Notes: generated by a model not told the origin, from the sequence alone. Counted from the stretch's first letter, positions 52,436-61,522 are shown. The stretch is DNA of 64,000 bases from Blastocladiella emersonii ATCC 22665 (GCA_025594325.1 JANHCV010000013.1:248001-312000), one strand, 5' to 3'. Made by a program: numbers and translations.

Positions 52436-52652
52436 TTAGTGGTTGGCCACCATGAAAGGAGACTCCAGTGTGGGGCAGTCTGGGGGCTGCCTAGCCAGCA
52501 GCTCCTGGACGGGGGCGGAGCACCCATTGCTACGTTATGTCATTGCAGGGGCTGTGGTCACGTGACCAGTTGCCATGGACTGTTTGGTGGTGATGATGGA
52601 AGCGCGTTCAACGCACAAGTCTTTGACTTCTTCTCTGAACCTTCAGTAACCC

Positions 52653-52808
52653 ATGCGCGGCTGCATCCTTGACATCACTCCCCTGCCTCAGCCGCCGTGC
52701 AACCACTTGGAGCCACCTTGGTGGGTCTATGACAACTGGCTCCTGCTGGCCACGGTAGTTTACCCATGCTGTTGTCACATGTACACGTACCGCCGTAACG
52801 ACTACTAA
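52653..52808 (+). CDS. small viral membrane protein (51 residues)
   Basis: Starts at ATG 52653 (MRGCILDITPLPQPPCNHLE) and contains one hydrophobic segment (NWLLLATVVYPCCCHMY) followed by a basic YRRNDY tail, so a single-pass membrane protein is likely. The sequence CTTCAGTAACCC directly upstream matches the motif found before the capsid genes, which supports it as a genuine gene despite its size. A PPWWVY segment resembles PPxY-type late motifs, but this is speculative. Confidence 0.55.
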   Translation: MRGCILDITPLPQPPCNHLEPPWWVYDNWLLLATVVYPCCCHMYTYRRNDY

Positions 52809-53064
52809 GTCTTTGGTCTTCAGTCTTCAAGGTAGCATTCACTGTTAACTTGAAGGGGCGCTTACTCAAAGCGCACGGCGTACACGACTTTGACACCGGG
52901 TGGACTTGCGTCTCAGATGGCCGTGTACTGGCTCAGGGACTTTGGCCCTGGTGTGGTTGGAGAAGGTGTACGGGGTGGTGACAAAGTGCAGCCAGTAGCC
53001 TGGTTCATGGTGTTGTCTCTTACTACGTTGTCGGGAAAATAAACACATTGCGCTGACGCGTTGC

Positions 53065-53175
53065 TTAGTCTACGGCGCGAATATCTTTGAGCGCGCTGGA
53101 GGTGTACCCAATGATGGCAAGGTTGGCCACAAGGCTGACCACGTTGGCTGCAAGGACAAGTGTCTCAAGGATCAT
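53065..53175 (-). CDS. small hydrophobic viral protein (36 residues)
   Basis: Starts at ATG 53175 (MILETLVLAANVVSLVANLA) and is one continuous transmembrane helix with a short charged tail (LKDIRAVD). The TTTTTTGC and ACATGTAAA elements at 53177-53197 fit the shared viral promoter. It lies downstream of the penton gene on the same strand, in the capsid block. Confidence 0.55.
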   Translation of the reverse strand: MILETLVLAANVVSLVANLAIIGYTSSALKDIRAVD

Positions 53176-53205
53176 TTTACATGTACACAGCAAAAAAGTC
53201 GCAGC

Positions 53206-53952
53206 TCAGATGAACGCGAGCTCGATGTAGAAGGGTTGCCCCAGGAAGTCAACAGAGCGCAGGTTCTCGTCCACCACGTCAACGTCAATGGAGTCTATCA
53301 GCTGCAGTGTGCCTCGCGCGTCAAAGCGAAAGTAGTCGCTCATGTGTGGCCCGTGCTCGAACCAGCTCCCAAACGGCTGTGTGACATGGATACTGCACAG
53401 CACACCATTATCCTGCGGGTACGCCGAGAACATGTTGTCTGCAAGGCGGCTGCCCAGGTTGCACGAGTACACATGCAGCAGGTTGATGGGAGAGATGTTC
53501 ACCAGAGACGTCCCGTACTGGACCTTGCTGTAGCTGTAGCTGCCGACAAAGCCCATGTGCGTGTTCAGCGCAGCGGCCCCTGTCCCAACAGTGAAGTTGC
53601 AGGTGTCATTGGCAATGCGCATCTTCTGTGTGGTGGAGTCAACCTGCACGTCCCATGTGCCCTGCCACAGAAGACTTGACGGCGCGTTGTTGAGCAGGCT
53701 CTTGAGCGTTGACATGAACGTCTCAACTGTGTAGTTGCCGTCAGGGACAGTGATGGTCCCTGGGAAGGTCACACTGCCACGGCTCTGTGTCAGGTACACC
53801 TTGTTGGCCTTGGAGTTGACTGTGTGCCAGCTGTTACAGAGGTACGCTGAGTTGACCTTGACGCCGCTCACAGACACAGCCCGCGGGAGGTACAGCACAC
53901 CGTTCTTGAGGTCGCGGCTGCAGATGGTCAGTGTCTTGTAGGAGCCAGTCAT
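53206..53952 (-). CDS. minor capsid (penton-type, single jelly-roll) protein
   Basis: 248 residues. Layout matches penton proteins of Polintons, PLVs and virophages: an N-terminal beta-rich region, NYTVETFMSTLKSLLNN (the conserved G/N-Y-x-x-x-x-L helix), a central strand block with an LG-like turn (NTHMGFVGSYSYS), and a C-terminal IDSIDVDVVDENLRSVDF followed by FYIELAF. This protein fills the fivefold vertices of the icosahedral capsid. It is directly followed upstream on the same strand by the 88-residue protein and the major capsid gene. Start is the only early ATG (MTGSYKTL). Confidence 0.8.
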   Translation of the reverse strand: MTGSYKTLTICSRDLKNGVLYLPRAVSVSGVKVNSAYLCNSWHTVNSKANKVYLTQSRGSVTFPGTITVPDGNYTVETFMSTLKSLLNNAPSSLLWQGTWDVQVDSTTQKMRIANDTCNFTVGTGAAALNTHMGFVGSYSYSKVQYGTSLVNISPINLLHVYSCNLGSRLADNMFSAYPQDNGVLCSIHVTQPFGSWFEHGPHMSDYFRFDARGTLQLIDSIDVDVVDENLRSVDFLGQPFYIELAFI

Positions 53953-53973
53953 TTAAGTAAGGCTTAGAAGATA

Positions 53974-54240
53974 TTATTGCACTGCCGTGCCTGTGTCATT
54001 GTCGTCTGTCTCAAAGATCTCACTTGTTGGCCGGTTGTACCATGTGTGGATGTCCTGGGCCAGGTCAGTGCCCTTGGACACGAGCTGTGCCACAGACGAC
54101 ACGGCAGGGTTGTGTGAGCGCTCAAAGAACTTGGACACGGTCTTGACTCCCTTGAGCATGGTGGGGAGATGCTTGTTCACAAAGCCACCTACTTGGCCAA
54201 GCACGTTGCTGAAGTTGGTCCACAGGTTCCTGAAGATCAT
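53974..54240 (-). CDS. small virion-associated protein candidate (88 residues)
   Basis: Sits between the major and minor capsid genes. The N-terminal half is amphipathic (NVLGQVGGFVNKHLPTMLKG, then VKTVSKFFERS), reminiscent of membrane-active or cement proteins such as adenovirus pVI, but no sequence homology can be claimed. Motif TTAACTGTACGCAAGAAAA (54246-54264, minus-strand sense ...CTTGCGTACAGTTAA) lies just upstream of its ATG. Acidic C-terminus (ETDDNDTG). Confidence 0.6.
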   Translation of the reverse strand: MIFRNLWTNFSNVLGQVGGFVNKHLPTMLKGVKTVSKFFERSHNPAVSSVAQLVSKGTDLAQDIHTWYNRPTSEIFETDDNDTGTAVQ

Positions 54241-54279
54241 TGCGTTTAACTGTACGCAAGAAAAGAATGCACGTGGGGC

Positions 54280-55500
54280 TTACTTGTAGAGGTTGACCTC
54301 GCCGGTTGGGAGAAACTCGTACACAATGTCAACACCAACAAAGGCGTCAACACGCTGGTTTGGGACAGTGCTTGAGGTGAGGATGATCTGCATGTCCACG
54401 GCCTGGCTCTTGCAAGACTTGTCGCCGCTGACAATGGTACGGGATGACTCGAGGTTGCGGCCAATGCAGAAGGTCCCCTCAGCTGGCGCATTGTACTTGT
54501 CCACTGACATGCCTGCACCAATGACATGGCCATGGAAGGCGTTGGACAGCTCTACAAAGGCCTCTGAAGCGTAGTTGTCACAGCGGACAGGCTTCTGGGG
54601 GAAGAGACAGCCACTTATGCTGAACTGGTACGTTGCAATGGTCTTGGCACGGAGGAACGAGTCCTTGGCATTGTCATTGAGCACTGCGTTGTCGCGGAAC
54701 GACACCAGCACGTCCTTTTGTGACGCACTGCGGTCAGAGACGTTGAGCGTAGAGTTGGGCACCGAGTAGTTGAGGAAGTGGTGGTTGTACGTTGTGCCGT
54801 AGAGCTTGAGACCCTGCTTCTTGAAGGCAGCGTCCATGACGGCGATCTGCTGGTCATTGAGCTTGATCAGGTCAGACACAATGCACACGTCCTTGACACT
54901 GTAGCTTGGGATGGCATTGTTCTTGACCACACAGGCATCTGCACCAGGAGCCAGGGTGAACTCGACGCAGATACCACCAAGGTACTTCATGGGCAGATGC
55001 TTCTGGTTGGACAGCAGTGCAGACTTGATGGGCAGCATGTACCGGTGAAGTCCAGATGACACAGCAAAGCGGTCAGCCCCAGTGGCAAAGTAACCCTGGG
55101 CCACGCCGAGGCATGAGTCCTTGAGGTGCTGCGGGACAGTCACGTCAGCCTCAATGCGCTGACGCAGGTTGTAGTAGGGAAGCTCTTCAAGCAGGGCTCC
55201 ACCCGCGCTGTAGACTCGCACACGGTCAATGATGCTGAAGATGCTATCACAGAAGGCGACGTTGGCGTCTGCAGTCTTGGCACTGAACTGCAGGAACGTG
55301 CAGTGGGTGTCCATCATGTCATTGCGCGGGGGCAGGAGGACACTGATAGTGTTGCCAGGTGCAAACTCAGGGCCGCCCTGTGCAGTGAACTGGACAGTCT
55401 GACGCTCGGCATACACAGACTCCTTGGGCAGGTTAAACGTCATCTCTGGCGGCAGAGTCTTTGACAGGACCTGGGAGAACTGGGCATTGGTGGAAGACAT
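54280..55500 (-). CDS. major capsid protein (double jelly-roll type)
   Basis: 406 residues from ATG 55500 (MSSTNAQFSQVL); the upstream frame is open but the shared promoter motif at 55509-55530 fixes this start. Beta-rich with features of PLV/Polinton-type capsids: early FTAQGGPEFAPGNTISVLLP, FCDSIFSIIDRVRVYSAGG, LRQRIEADV, a long central hydrophobic block, and a C-terminal VDAFVGVDIVYEFLP. Gene order with penton and ATPase supports the call more than any single motif. Trimers of this fold build the pseudo-hexagonal capsomers. Intact. Confidence 0.82.
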   Translation of the reverse strand: MSSTNAQFSQVLSKTLPPEMTFNLPKESVYAERQTVQFTAQGGPEFAPGNTISVLLPPRNDMMDTHCTFLQFSAKTADANVAFCDSIFSIIDRVRVYSAGGALLEELPYYNLRQRIEADVTVPQHLKDSCLGVAQGYFATGADRFAVSSGLHRYMLPIKSALLSNQKHLPMKYLGGICVEFTLAPGADACVVKNNAIPSYSVKDVCIVSDLIKLNDQQIAVMDAAFKKQGLKLYGTTYNHHFLNYSVPNSTLNVSDRSASQKDVLVSFRDNAVLNDNAKDSFLRAKTIATYQFSISGCLFPQKPVRCDNYASEAFVELSNAFHGHVIGAGMSVDKYNAPAEGTFCIGRNLESSRTIVSGDKSCKSQAVDMQIILTSSTVPNQRVDAFVGVDIVYEFLPTGEVNLYK

Positions 55501-55508
55501 GGCGTGTG

Positions 55509-55530
55509 TTACTGAAGCACAAGAAAAAAA
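55509..55530 (-). promoter_or_regulatory. viral promoter motif of the major capsid gene
   Basis: Read on the minus strand: a T-run, then CTTG, then CTTCAGTAA, ending 8 nt before ATG 55500. The same arrangement precedes several other viral genes (see findings). Confidence 0.6.
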
Positions 55531-55543
55531 GTCGCTGCGTCGC

Positions 55544-56344
55544 TTAGTCCTTGATGATCCACTCACTGAAGCTGTCTACCAGCCTGTACTTGGGACTGTT
55601 CTGGTTGTTGACACCAAGGAAGCGTTGCTTGGTGTTGCCCTCTGAGCGGGTGTCAAAGAGCTGCTCAATGATCACCTCAAACTCCTTGAGCGAGAACTGC
55701 GACCCGATCTCCTTGTGCAGTGTCTTGACCTCTGTCTTGTCATAGATGGGGTACACAACGCTGTAGCTGCAGTTGATGCGCAGTGTCTTGGGCAGAGCAC
55801 ACCAGCGCTGCACGCCAATGATGCAGCTGATCTTGAGGTGTCGCGAGTTGCACAGGAAGTTGGTCAGCGTCTTGTGGGACAGCAGCTTGAGGCCCAGCAC
55901 GTCGTCAATGATCAGCAGCTGGTCCTGCAGTGCCTTCTTTCCCTGGTCTTCAAAGGTCTTGGTCAGGTCTTTGCGCATCTTGAGCAGCGTGGGGATGAAC
56001 AGCTCTGGGTCCGTGACAATGCACAATGGCTTCACCTTGAGCTGGTTTGGGTTGTGCTCCTGTGGATCAAGTACATTGTGCTGCTTCTTGGGTGGTCGCA
56101 GGATCGCCTGTGAGGCAATGTACTCGTACTTGTCATCAGCGTGGAAGGTGGGGTTGAAGACCCAGATGTTGTCAAAGCGTCCCTTGTAGAACTGCGGGAA
56201 GCACACAAGGTTGGCAATCAGTGTTGACTTGCCCTGACCCTTGGCGCCAATGACGTTCATGGTGAAGGGGTGCTTGGGGATGGGCGAAGGCTGGTTGTTG
56301 TTGTTCCTGGTGAAGCCATTGTCAATGGCCACAATGTTGTACAT
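55544..56344 (-). CDS. genome-packaging ATPase (FtsK/HerA-A32 type)
   Basis: 266 residues from ATG 56344 (MYNIVAIDNGFT). Walker A is GAKGQGKST near residue 34, Walker B is QLLIIDDVLG near 155, and a sensor-like RWCALPKTLRINC follows. The length and order of motifs fit the A32-like packaging ATPases of Polintons, PLVs, adintoviruses and virophages, which pump DNA into the capsid. The frame is open upstream to 56401, but the promoter motif at 56346-56367 ends right at ATG 56344. Ends 43 nt before the major capsid ATG. Confidence 0.85.
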   Translation of the reverse strand: MYNIVAIDNGFTRNNNNQPSPIPKHPFTMNVIGAKGQGKSTLIANLVCFPQFYKGRFDNIWVFNPTFHADDKYEYIASQAILRPPKKQHNVLDPQEHNPNQLKVKPLCIVTDPELFIPTLLKMRKDLTKTFEDQGKKALQDQLLIIDDVLGLKLLSHKTLTNFLCNSRHLKISCIIGVQRWCALPKTLRINCSYSVVYPIYDKTEVKTLHKEIGSQFSLKEFEVIIEQLFDTRSEGNTKQRFLGVNNQNSPKYRLVDSFSEWIIKD

Positions 56345-56369
56345 CTTACTGTACCCCAAGACAAAAGGT

Positions 56370-58088
56370 TCACGCCCATCCAAGGTCAGTGACAATGCCA
56401 CTGCGCTTGGGGACTTCGCGCACTTGCTTGACTGGTCGCTCAGGGAGCTTCTGGTGACGCTTGATCTGGGGTGCTGTCAGGCCACTGCCAGCCGACGTCT
56501 TCTCTGTGAACAGCTTCGCGTCCAGGGGCTTCTTGTAGCCCAGTTGCTTGAGGATCTGTTCGAGTAACATCTCTGTCTTCTTACTACTACCCTCGGAATT
56601 GTTCTTGGGCGCGTCTGCAAGCTGTCGGATGAGCTGCTCCAGGTTGCTGGTGTCCAGGACCTGTGGCTGTGCTGGCGGCTGCATTGTGTCCAGCTTGCTG
56701 CCCAGGTCCTGGAGTGTCTTGTTCACAGCAGCATTGGACTCTGTCTGTCCCTGGATGGCGCTCTGGACACCTGTTGCAAGCTGGCCAATGAGTCCCTGCT
56801 GGTTGGTCAGGGCAGTTGACATGCCGCTTGCAATCTCAGACACCAGTGCACGGTTCCCTGCGTCAATCTGTCGCACAAAGGCGTTGCGCTCTGCACGCAG
56901 TGTGTCCACAATGTTAGCTGCAAGGTTGGCAAAGGTCTCAAGTGCCAGTCCTTGGGCGTTCTTGGACTGCTCAATCAGGGCCATGTACGCCTGGTACTGC
57001 ATGACCTGACTGTTCGCAAACTGGCCAGCAATGACGTCCAGCGCAGCCATCACGCTGGGGTCGCTGTTGTACTGCACCATGATCTGTGTACGCAGGTCAT
57101 TGTTCTGCTGGTAGCAGTTCTGCTCGTACTGTGTGATGTACTGCTGCATGTCGTAGTTCTGCGTGTTGTCCTGCTGGAAGCTGCTGTAGACGTATTGACT
57201 GAACTGCTGAAAGTTCTGGACAATGTCGACCTCCATGTCGTCTGTTGTGGCCAGTGCCCGCTCTGGGTTGTAGACCTGGATGTCCTTGGAGCCTTCAATC
57301 ATCCGAGACTCGTCCATGGTGGGATGTACGTGTGTGTCATTGTACACAGAGCCGCGCTGTGGAAGGTCCTGTCCATAGCTGGGAGGGACAACAACCAGGT
57401 CACGTGTGCTGTCGTCAAGCCGGGGTGGAAGGTCATTGCCGCCGTCGTTGTCATTCTGGATCAAGTAACATCCAGGGATCATGCCAGCGTACTCTGGGAT
57501 GTCCTGGCCAACGTAGTCACCAGCGTCCACAGGGTACTCTTCAGGGACAACTGGGCGGACAGGTACGGGCAAGAGATGGTCAGGCACACGCTGCCCTGCT
57601 GTCTCAAGCATCTCAGCAAGTTTGTCCAAGGTGTCCTGTGGCCTCTGTGAGCCTATGCCAGAGTCTTGTGTGCTTAGGACGTCTGGTGTGTCTGCGCCTG
57701 TGTCAGAGTCTGGCGTGCCTTCCTGTGCAACAGGAACACGTTGGATGCCACTGCTAACGCTTGTGCTTGCTTGCTTGATGGTGTCATAGACGTGCTGCAT
57801 GACGCTCTCTGAGTCTTGCCCCATGATCTCTCCATTGTGTCTCAGGAACAGCATCCCTGATTGCTTGCCCTCAAAGTCGTCTGCATAGCTCTCTGGTGTG
57901 ACAGCGTAGTCAAAGGCAAGGATGTACGGGACCCACACAGTGAGGAACTCCTTGGCTGTGGGGAAAGTGTACGCGCGTTCATCAATGGTGGCCTTGATCC
58001 TCTGGCCAGGCATGCGCTCTGCAGTGATATGACTGTTTGTCTTGGCTGCAACGTCTTCCAGTTGCTTGGTGATGGGTCTTCGTGTCAT
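56370..58088 (-). CDS. large Gln-rich coiled-coil viral protein, unknown
   Basis: 572 residues from ATG 58088 (MTRRPITKQLEDVAAK), a start fixed by the motif at 58094-58113. Residues 20-110 are a compact region (AYTFPTAKEFLTVWVPYILAF). Residues 110-260 are low-complexity with Pro/Asp. Residues 260-460 are Gln/Asn-rich helices (FQQFSQYVYSSFQQDN; YEQNCYQQNND), then long coiled-coil-like stretches (ANIVDTLRAERNAFVRQID). The C-terminus is basic (KRHQKLPERPVKQVREVPKR). Its place beside ATPase and fibre genes suggests a virion or assembly protein. Confidence 0.65.
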   Translation of the reverse strand: MTRRPITKQLEDVAAKTNSHITAERMPGQRIKATIDERAYTFPTAKEFLTVWVPYILAFDYAVTPESYADDFEGKQSGMLFLRHNGEIMGQDSESVMQHVYDTIKQASTSVSSGIQRVPVAQEGTPDSDTGADTPDVLSTQDSGIGSQRPQDTLDKLAEMLETAGQRVPDHLLPVPVRPVVPEEYPVDAGDYVGQDIPEYAGMIPGCYLIQNDNDGGNDLPPRLDDSTRDLVVVPPSYGQDLPQRGSVYNDTHVHPTMDESRMIEGSKDIQVYNPERALATTDDMEVDIVQNFQQFSQYVYSSFQQDNTQNYDMQQYITQYEQNCYQQNNDLRTQIMVQYNSDPSVMAALDVIAGQFANSQVMQYQAYMALIEQSKNAQGLALETFANLAANIVDTLRAERNAFVRQIDAGNRALVSEIASGMSTALTNQQGLIGQLATGVQSAIQGQTESNAAVNKTLQDLGSKLDTMQPPAQPQVLDTSNLEQLIRQLADAPKNNSEGSSKKTEMLLEQILKQLGYKKPLDAKLFTEKTSAGSGLTAPQIKRHQKLPERPVKQVREVPKRSGIVTDLGWA

Positions 58089-58109
58089 GGTGGTTACTGT
58101 ATGAAGCGA

Positions 58110-58270
58110 AAATAAACCCTGGGCAAGGTACACTTTGCACCTGTCTGTGGTACACTTTGCACCGTCAAGGGTACACTTTGCACCTGTCTGTGGTACACTT
58201 TGTACCGTCAAGGGTACACTTTGCACCTGTCTGTGGTACACTTTGTACCGTCAAGGGTACACTTTGTACG
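58110..58270. repeat. tandem repeat of GGTACACTTTG(C/T)ACC units
   Basis: Alternating units GGTACACTTTGCACCTGTCTGT and GGTACACTTTGTACCGTCAAG form a roughly 43-bp period repeated three to four times. It lies in front of the 572-residue gene and enters the 3' end of the small ORF at 58208-58504. Confidence 0.8.
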
Positions 58271-58504
58271 TTGTGCATTGCGCTTGGCGTTGAGTGCCTT
58301 GTAGATGCGGATCTTGACGCGCTCTGCCCGTGCTGCCTCACTGTCAACGTGGACAAAGCGACTGGCCTTGCGGTCCCTCTTCTGTAGCCACTTGGCCTTG
58401 TCCTTGTCGCTCTTGTTGTACCAGTTGGATGGCACAGGGAACGTCCCTGCAAGGTGTTCACGCCACTCATCAAGGGACATGTCCTGGTACTCTGAGCAAT
58501 TCAT
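58208..58504 (-). CDS. small basic viral protein (98 residues)
   Basis: From ATG 58504 (MNCSEYQDMSLDEWREHLAG). The middle is rich in Lys/Arg and charged (DKDKAKWLQKRDRKASRF, AARAERVKIRIYKALNAKRN), consistent with nucleic-acid binding or a virion-core role. The last 20 residues are encoded by the tandem repeat, so the native C-terminus may have been extended by repeat growth. Starts divergently, 19 nt from the fibre ATG. Confidence 0.5.
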   Translation of the reverse strand: MNCSEYQDMSLDEWREHLAGTFPVPSNWYNKSDKDKAKWLQKRDRKASRFVHVDSEAARAERVKIRIYKALNAKRNAQRTKCTLDGTKCTTDRCKVYP

Positions 58505-58523
58505 TTCTTGCACTAAGTTAAAC

Positions 58524-60380
58524 ATGGTCAAGAATATATTCAACGTGTCTACCAACGTGTCACCAACAGTGTCGGCCACAGGTGTCTCAGACGTGTCCAA
58601 GGCATATGTTGATGCTGCCATCAGTGCTGTCTATGCCACAGTTGGTGCACCTGTCGCTGGGCCTGGACTCAGCGTGTCAGGGACAACTGTCTCTGCCAAG
58701 GTCAATGACCAGACACTGGGTGTTGGTCCAAGCGGTCTCTATGTCAAGTCAATCAGTACGGCCCAGCTCCTGCCAGCCAGCGTCACAGCAGACAAGCTTG
58801 TGAGTGTCACAGCTGCACAGGTCACAGGTAAGCTTGTTGATGCACAGCTGGACACTGTGTCAGCATCCAAGGTCACTGGTGTGCTCAGTGCGTCCAGCCT
58901 TCCTGTGCTTGGGACAGCGTCCATTGCAGATGGCTCTGTGACAGACGCCAAGGTTGCCTCAGTGTCTGGGTCCAAGCTGGTTCCAGGAAGTGTCTCAACA
59001 CCTGCTCTTGCAGACGCCTCAGTGACAGACGCCAAGGTTGCGTCTGTGTCCGGGTCCAAGCTGGTTCCAGGGACTGTCAGCACAGCAGCACTTGCAGACA
59101 CCGCAATAACAGATGTCAAGGTTGCCTCAGTGTCTGGGTCCAAGCTGGTTCCAGGGACTGTCAGCACAGCTGCCCTTGCAGACGCTGCTGTCACCAACGC
59201 CAAGCTGGCCACTGGTATAGACGGTGCAAAGCTCAACGTGTCATCTGTGGGAACAGCACACCTTGCAGCAGGGTCAGTCACCAATGCCAAGGTCACAGAT
59301 GTGTCTGCCACCAAGCTGACAGGGACGCTTGATCCTGCACGCATTGCAGACAGTTCACTGACCAATGCCAAGCTGGCCACTGGGATAGACGCTGCCAAGT
59401 TGTCTGGGACCATTGACCTTGCACGACTGCCTGACGTGTCCAGCAAGGTGTCAAGTGTCAACGGAGCCATTGTCACTGGGACGCTCCCCCAGTCCACCCT
59501 TGGACTTGGCAGTGTCTTTACCTTTGCCAGTACTGTGGACAGCACATCAACGTCCACTGGGGCAGTCACTGTGGCAGGTGGCCTTGGTGTGGGCAAGCAG
59601 CTCACTGTGCCAAACGTCCTTGTCCGGAACACAGTCAGTGCAAATGTGGTCTTTGACTCTGCTGCCAACACACTCACATACATTGACTTCAAGCAAGCAG
59701 GTGTCCTGAAGAGCAACCTGGCATGCACTGCACTGGGCACCATTGAGATTGCTTCAGCAACCAATGGTGGTGTGTCCTTGGCTGCAGGTGGCGGCAACGT
59801 GGTTGTGGGCTCGGCGACGCTTGGCACAGAAAAGCTCCGTGTCAATGGCACTGGTCGCTTCACAGGGCAGCTCACCCTTGACCTCGCTCCAGTGGCAGGC
59901 ACTGACGCAGCAAACAAGGCGTACGTTGACTCGCGGTCTGGCATGACCCGGTACGTCGCTCAGGCTGAGCACCGCTCTACAAACGGAGTGACCACAGGCG
60001 GCAAGATCATTGGCAGCACAGCATCGACGGGCCCGGCCACCTTTGCGTTCCAGTCCACGGCAGGCGCGTTCACGTCTGTGATCAATGGATGTGTCAAACC
60101 CCCTGTCAGTGGCTACTACCTCGTCCATGCAAAGGGCTATTACGCAAACGGCACGCTCCCTGGAGCCCACACTGTGAACTTTGCGCTGTACAATATGACG
60201 GACATGATTGCAGTGTCACTTGTCACCGGGTGCCGCGCTGAAGGCAACGTCCAGTTCCTTCAGTTCTCGAGCATTGAGTACCTTGACGCGGCCAAGAGCT
60301 ACTCTTTCATCTGGATCCCGTCGGTCGCAGTTGCCAACAACTGCCAGGTCATCATTCAAAGCCACTGGACCCTGCTCTAA
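58524..60380 (+). CDS. trimeric fibre protein with repeat shaft and C1q/TNF-like head
   Basis: 618 residues from ATG 58524 (MVKNIFNVSTNVSP), preceded by CTTGCACTAAGTTAAAC. The shaft (residues 100-300) repeats SVTDAKVASVSGSKLVPG and close variants about five times, then passes into AT(G/S)IDxAKL-type units; AANKAYVDSR, common in phage tail fibres, comes before the head. The C-terminal 145 residues form a beta-rich globular domain (FAFQSTAGAF, VSGYYLVHAKGYY, VNFALYN) resembling C1q/TNF-like receptor-binding heads. It should attach virions to the host surface. It is transcribed opposite to the capsid block, and its TAA overlaps the integrase stop codon. Confidence 0.8.
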   Translation: MVKNIFNVSTNVSPTVSATGVSDVSKAYVDAAISAVYATVGAPVAGPGLSVSGTTVSAKVNDQTLGVGPSGLYVKSISTAQLLPASVTADKLVSVTAAQVTGKLVDAQLDTVSASKVTGVLSASSLPVLGTASIADGSVTDAKVASVSGSKLVPGSVSTPALADASVTDAKVASVSGSKLVPGTVSTAALADTAITDVKVASVSGSKLVPGTVSTAALADAAVTNAKLATGIDGAKLNVSSVGTAHLAAGSVTNAKVTDVSATKLTGTLDPARIADSSLTNAKLATGIDAAKLSGTIDLARLPDVSSKVSSVNGAIVTGTLPQSTLGLGSVFTFASTVDSTSTSTGAVTVAGGLGVGKQLTVPNVLVRNTVSANVVFDSAANTLTYIDFKQAGVLKSNLACTALGTIEIASATNGGVSLAAGGGNVVVGSATLGTEKLRVNGTGRFTGQLTLDLAPVAGTDAANKAYVDSRSGMTRYVAQAEHRSTNGVTTGGKIIGSTASTGPATFAFQSTAGAFTSVINGCVKPPVSGYYLVHAKGYYANGTLPGAHTVNFALYNMTDMIAVSLVTGCRAEGNVQFLQFSSIEYLDAAKSYSFIWIPSVAVANNCQVIIQSHWTLL

Positions 60381-61489
60381 AGCCCGCGGTCCCACTTTTC
60401 TTGGACTCGGACTGGGACGCGCCTGACCTGGGTTGAGGGCTCCCTTGGCATGACCGGGGTGCGCGCAGCAGGGAGCCTTGGGAGACTTGGACCTACGCGC
60501 TGCCTTGTTGGCGGGTCCTGGGTCGCTGTGACTGGCTGGACGTCGCTGCGTGGATAGAAGCCCTTCAAGTCACCAACCTTGTACAATGGGTTGCTCACAC
60601 CAGAGCCCTTGCGGACAGCTGTGACTTGGTGCACTGTGGACGTCCATACTGGCTTTCCCTTTGCTTCCATGGCTGTCTTGTACGGCTCACGGACACGTAC
60701 CTGTGTTCCAACTTTGAGCAGCGCACTGAGTGGGTCACCCTCTGGCTTGCCCTTGGCAGCACGGATGGCCTTGAGTGTGTCCTTGGCAGCGTCTTGCGGC
60801 ATGTCATGGAAGTCATTGGGCGCCTTGCCTGTAGCTCTGGACTTGCTGCTGTTGATCACGGACTCTATGGTCTCAAGGTGCTTTGGCCAGTTGTTGTTGC
60901 CTTCAATGGACAGCCACGGTGTCAGCATCCTGCAAATGGTCCCGTTCATACGCTCAACTACTCCCTGACTGTATGGCACACCTGCCTTGCCTTTGATGTG
61001 CTTTGCGCCTGTCCCCGCTTCAATGCCATTGAACTCTGTGCCATTGTCTGTCTGGATGGTTGCTGGTGTCAGGTTGTGCTTGGAGACAACGTCGTCCCAT
61101 GCCTGCCGTGTCAGGTCCTTGGTCTTGACTGGACGCAGGAACACGCGTCAAGTTGCCAAGTCTACACAGGTAAGAATGTACCTGAACCCGTTGAAGGTAC
61201 CTTTCTCGCCCATGTCTATGAGGTCCAGCTGCCAGTTGCAGCCAGGACTGGTGGACACAATGCTTTGGATGTTGCGCCGCTTCTGTGGTGCACGCTTGTA
61301 CTGCTGCCACACAGACTGCTCATTGAGCCACCTCTCCAGCTGTGCGCGGTACACGTGGTCACCAGTGTTCTCTCTGGACACAATGTCAAAGAGCCAACAG
61401 ATACCAACACCAACATTGCCGCGCTTGTAGTACAAGTCTGTCAGGAACGCTTGCTGTGCGTCTGTGAGTGGCTCTTCGTGGGCATACAT
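60377..61489 (-). pseudogene. retroviral-type (rve, DDE) integrase with one in-frame TGA
   Basis: From ATG 61489 (MYAHEEPLTDAQQAFL). The catalytic core shows NWQLDLIDMG (first Asp), TIQTDNGTEF (second Asp) and YSQGVVERMNG (Glu), the D-D-35-E layout of Polinton and retrotransposon integrases. The C-terminal part is basic, with VGTQVRVREP and a short SH3-like stretch. A TGA at 61148-61150 interrupts the core after CVDLAT; sequence continues in the same frame (VFLRPVKTKD). At this position relatives usually have Arg or Lys, so CGA-to-TGA fits. All catalytic residues are present. Either this copy is locked in the genome or the stop is bypassed. The last codons overlap the fibre stop codon. Confidence 0.8.
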
Positions 61490-61522
61490 TGTATTGTATT
61501 AACAAAGGCGGAGACAAAAGGA

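Noticed and set aside
52866-53048. 60-residue minus-strand ORF (MCLFSRQRSKRQ)
   Set aside because: No promoter motif in the pattern of neighbouring viral genes and no conserved block; overlaps alternative short frames.
58305-58523. N-terminal extension of the fibre frame from 58305
   Set aside because: The promoter-like CTTGCACTAAGTTAAAC ends right at ATG 58524 and the extension is antisense to the small basic protein gene.
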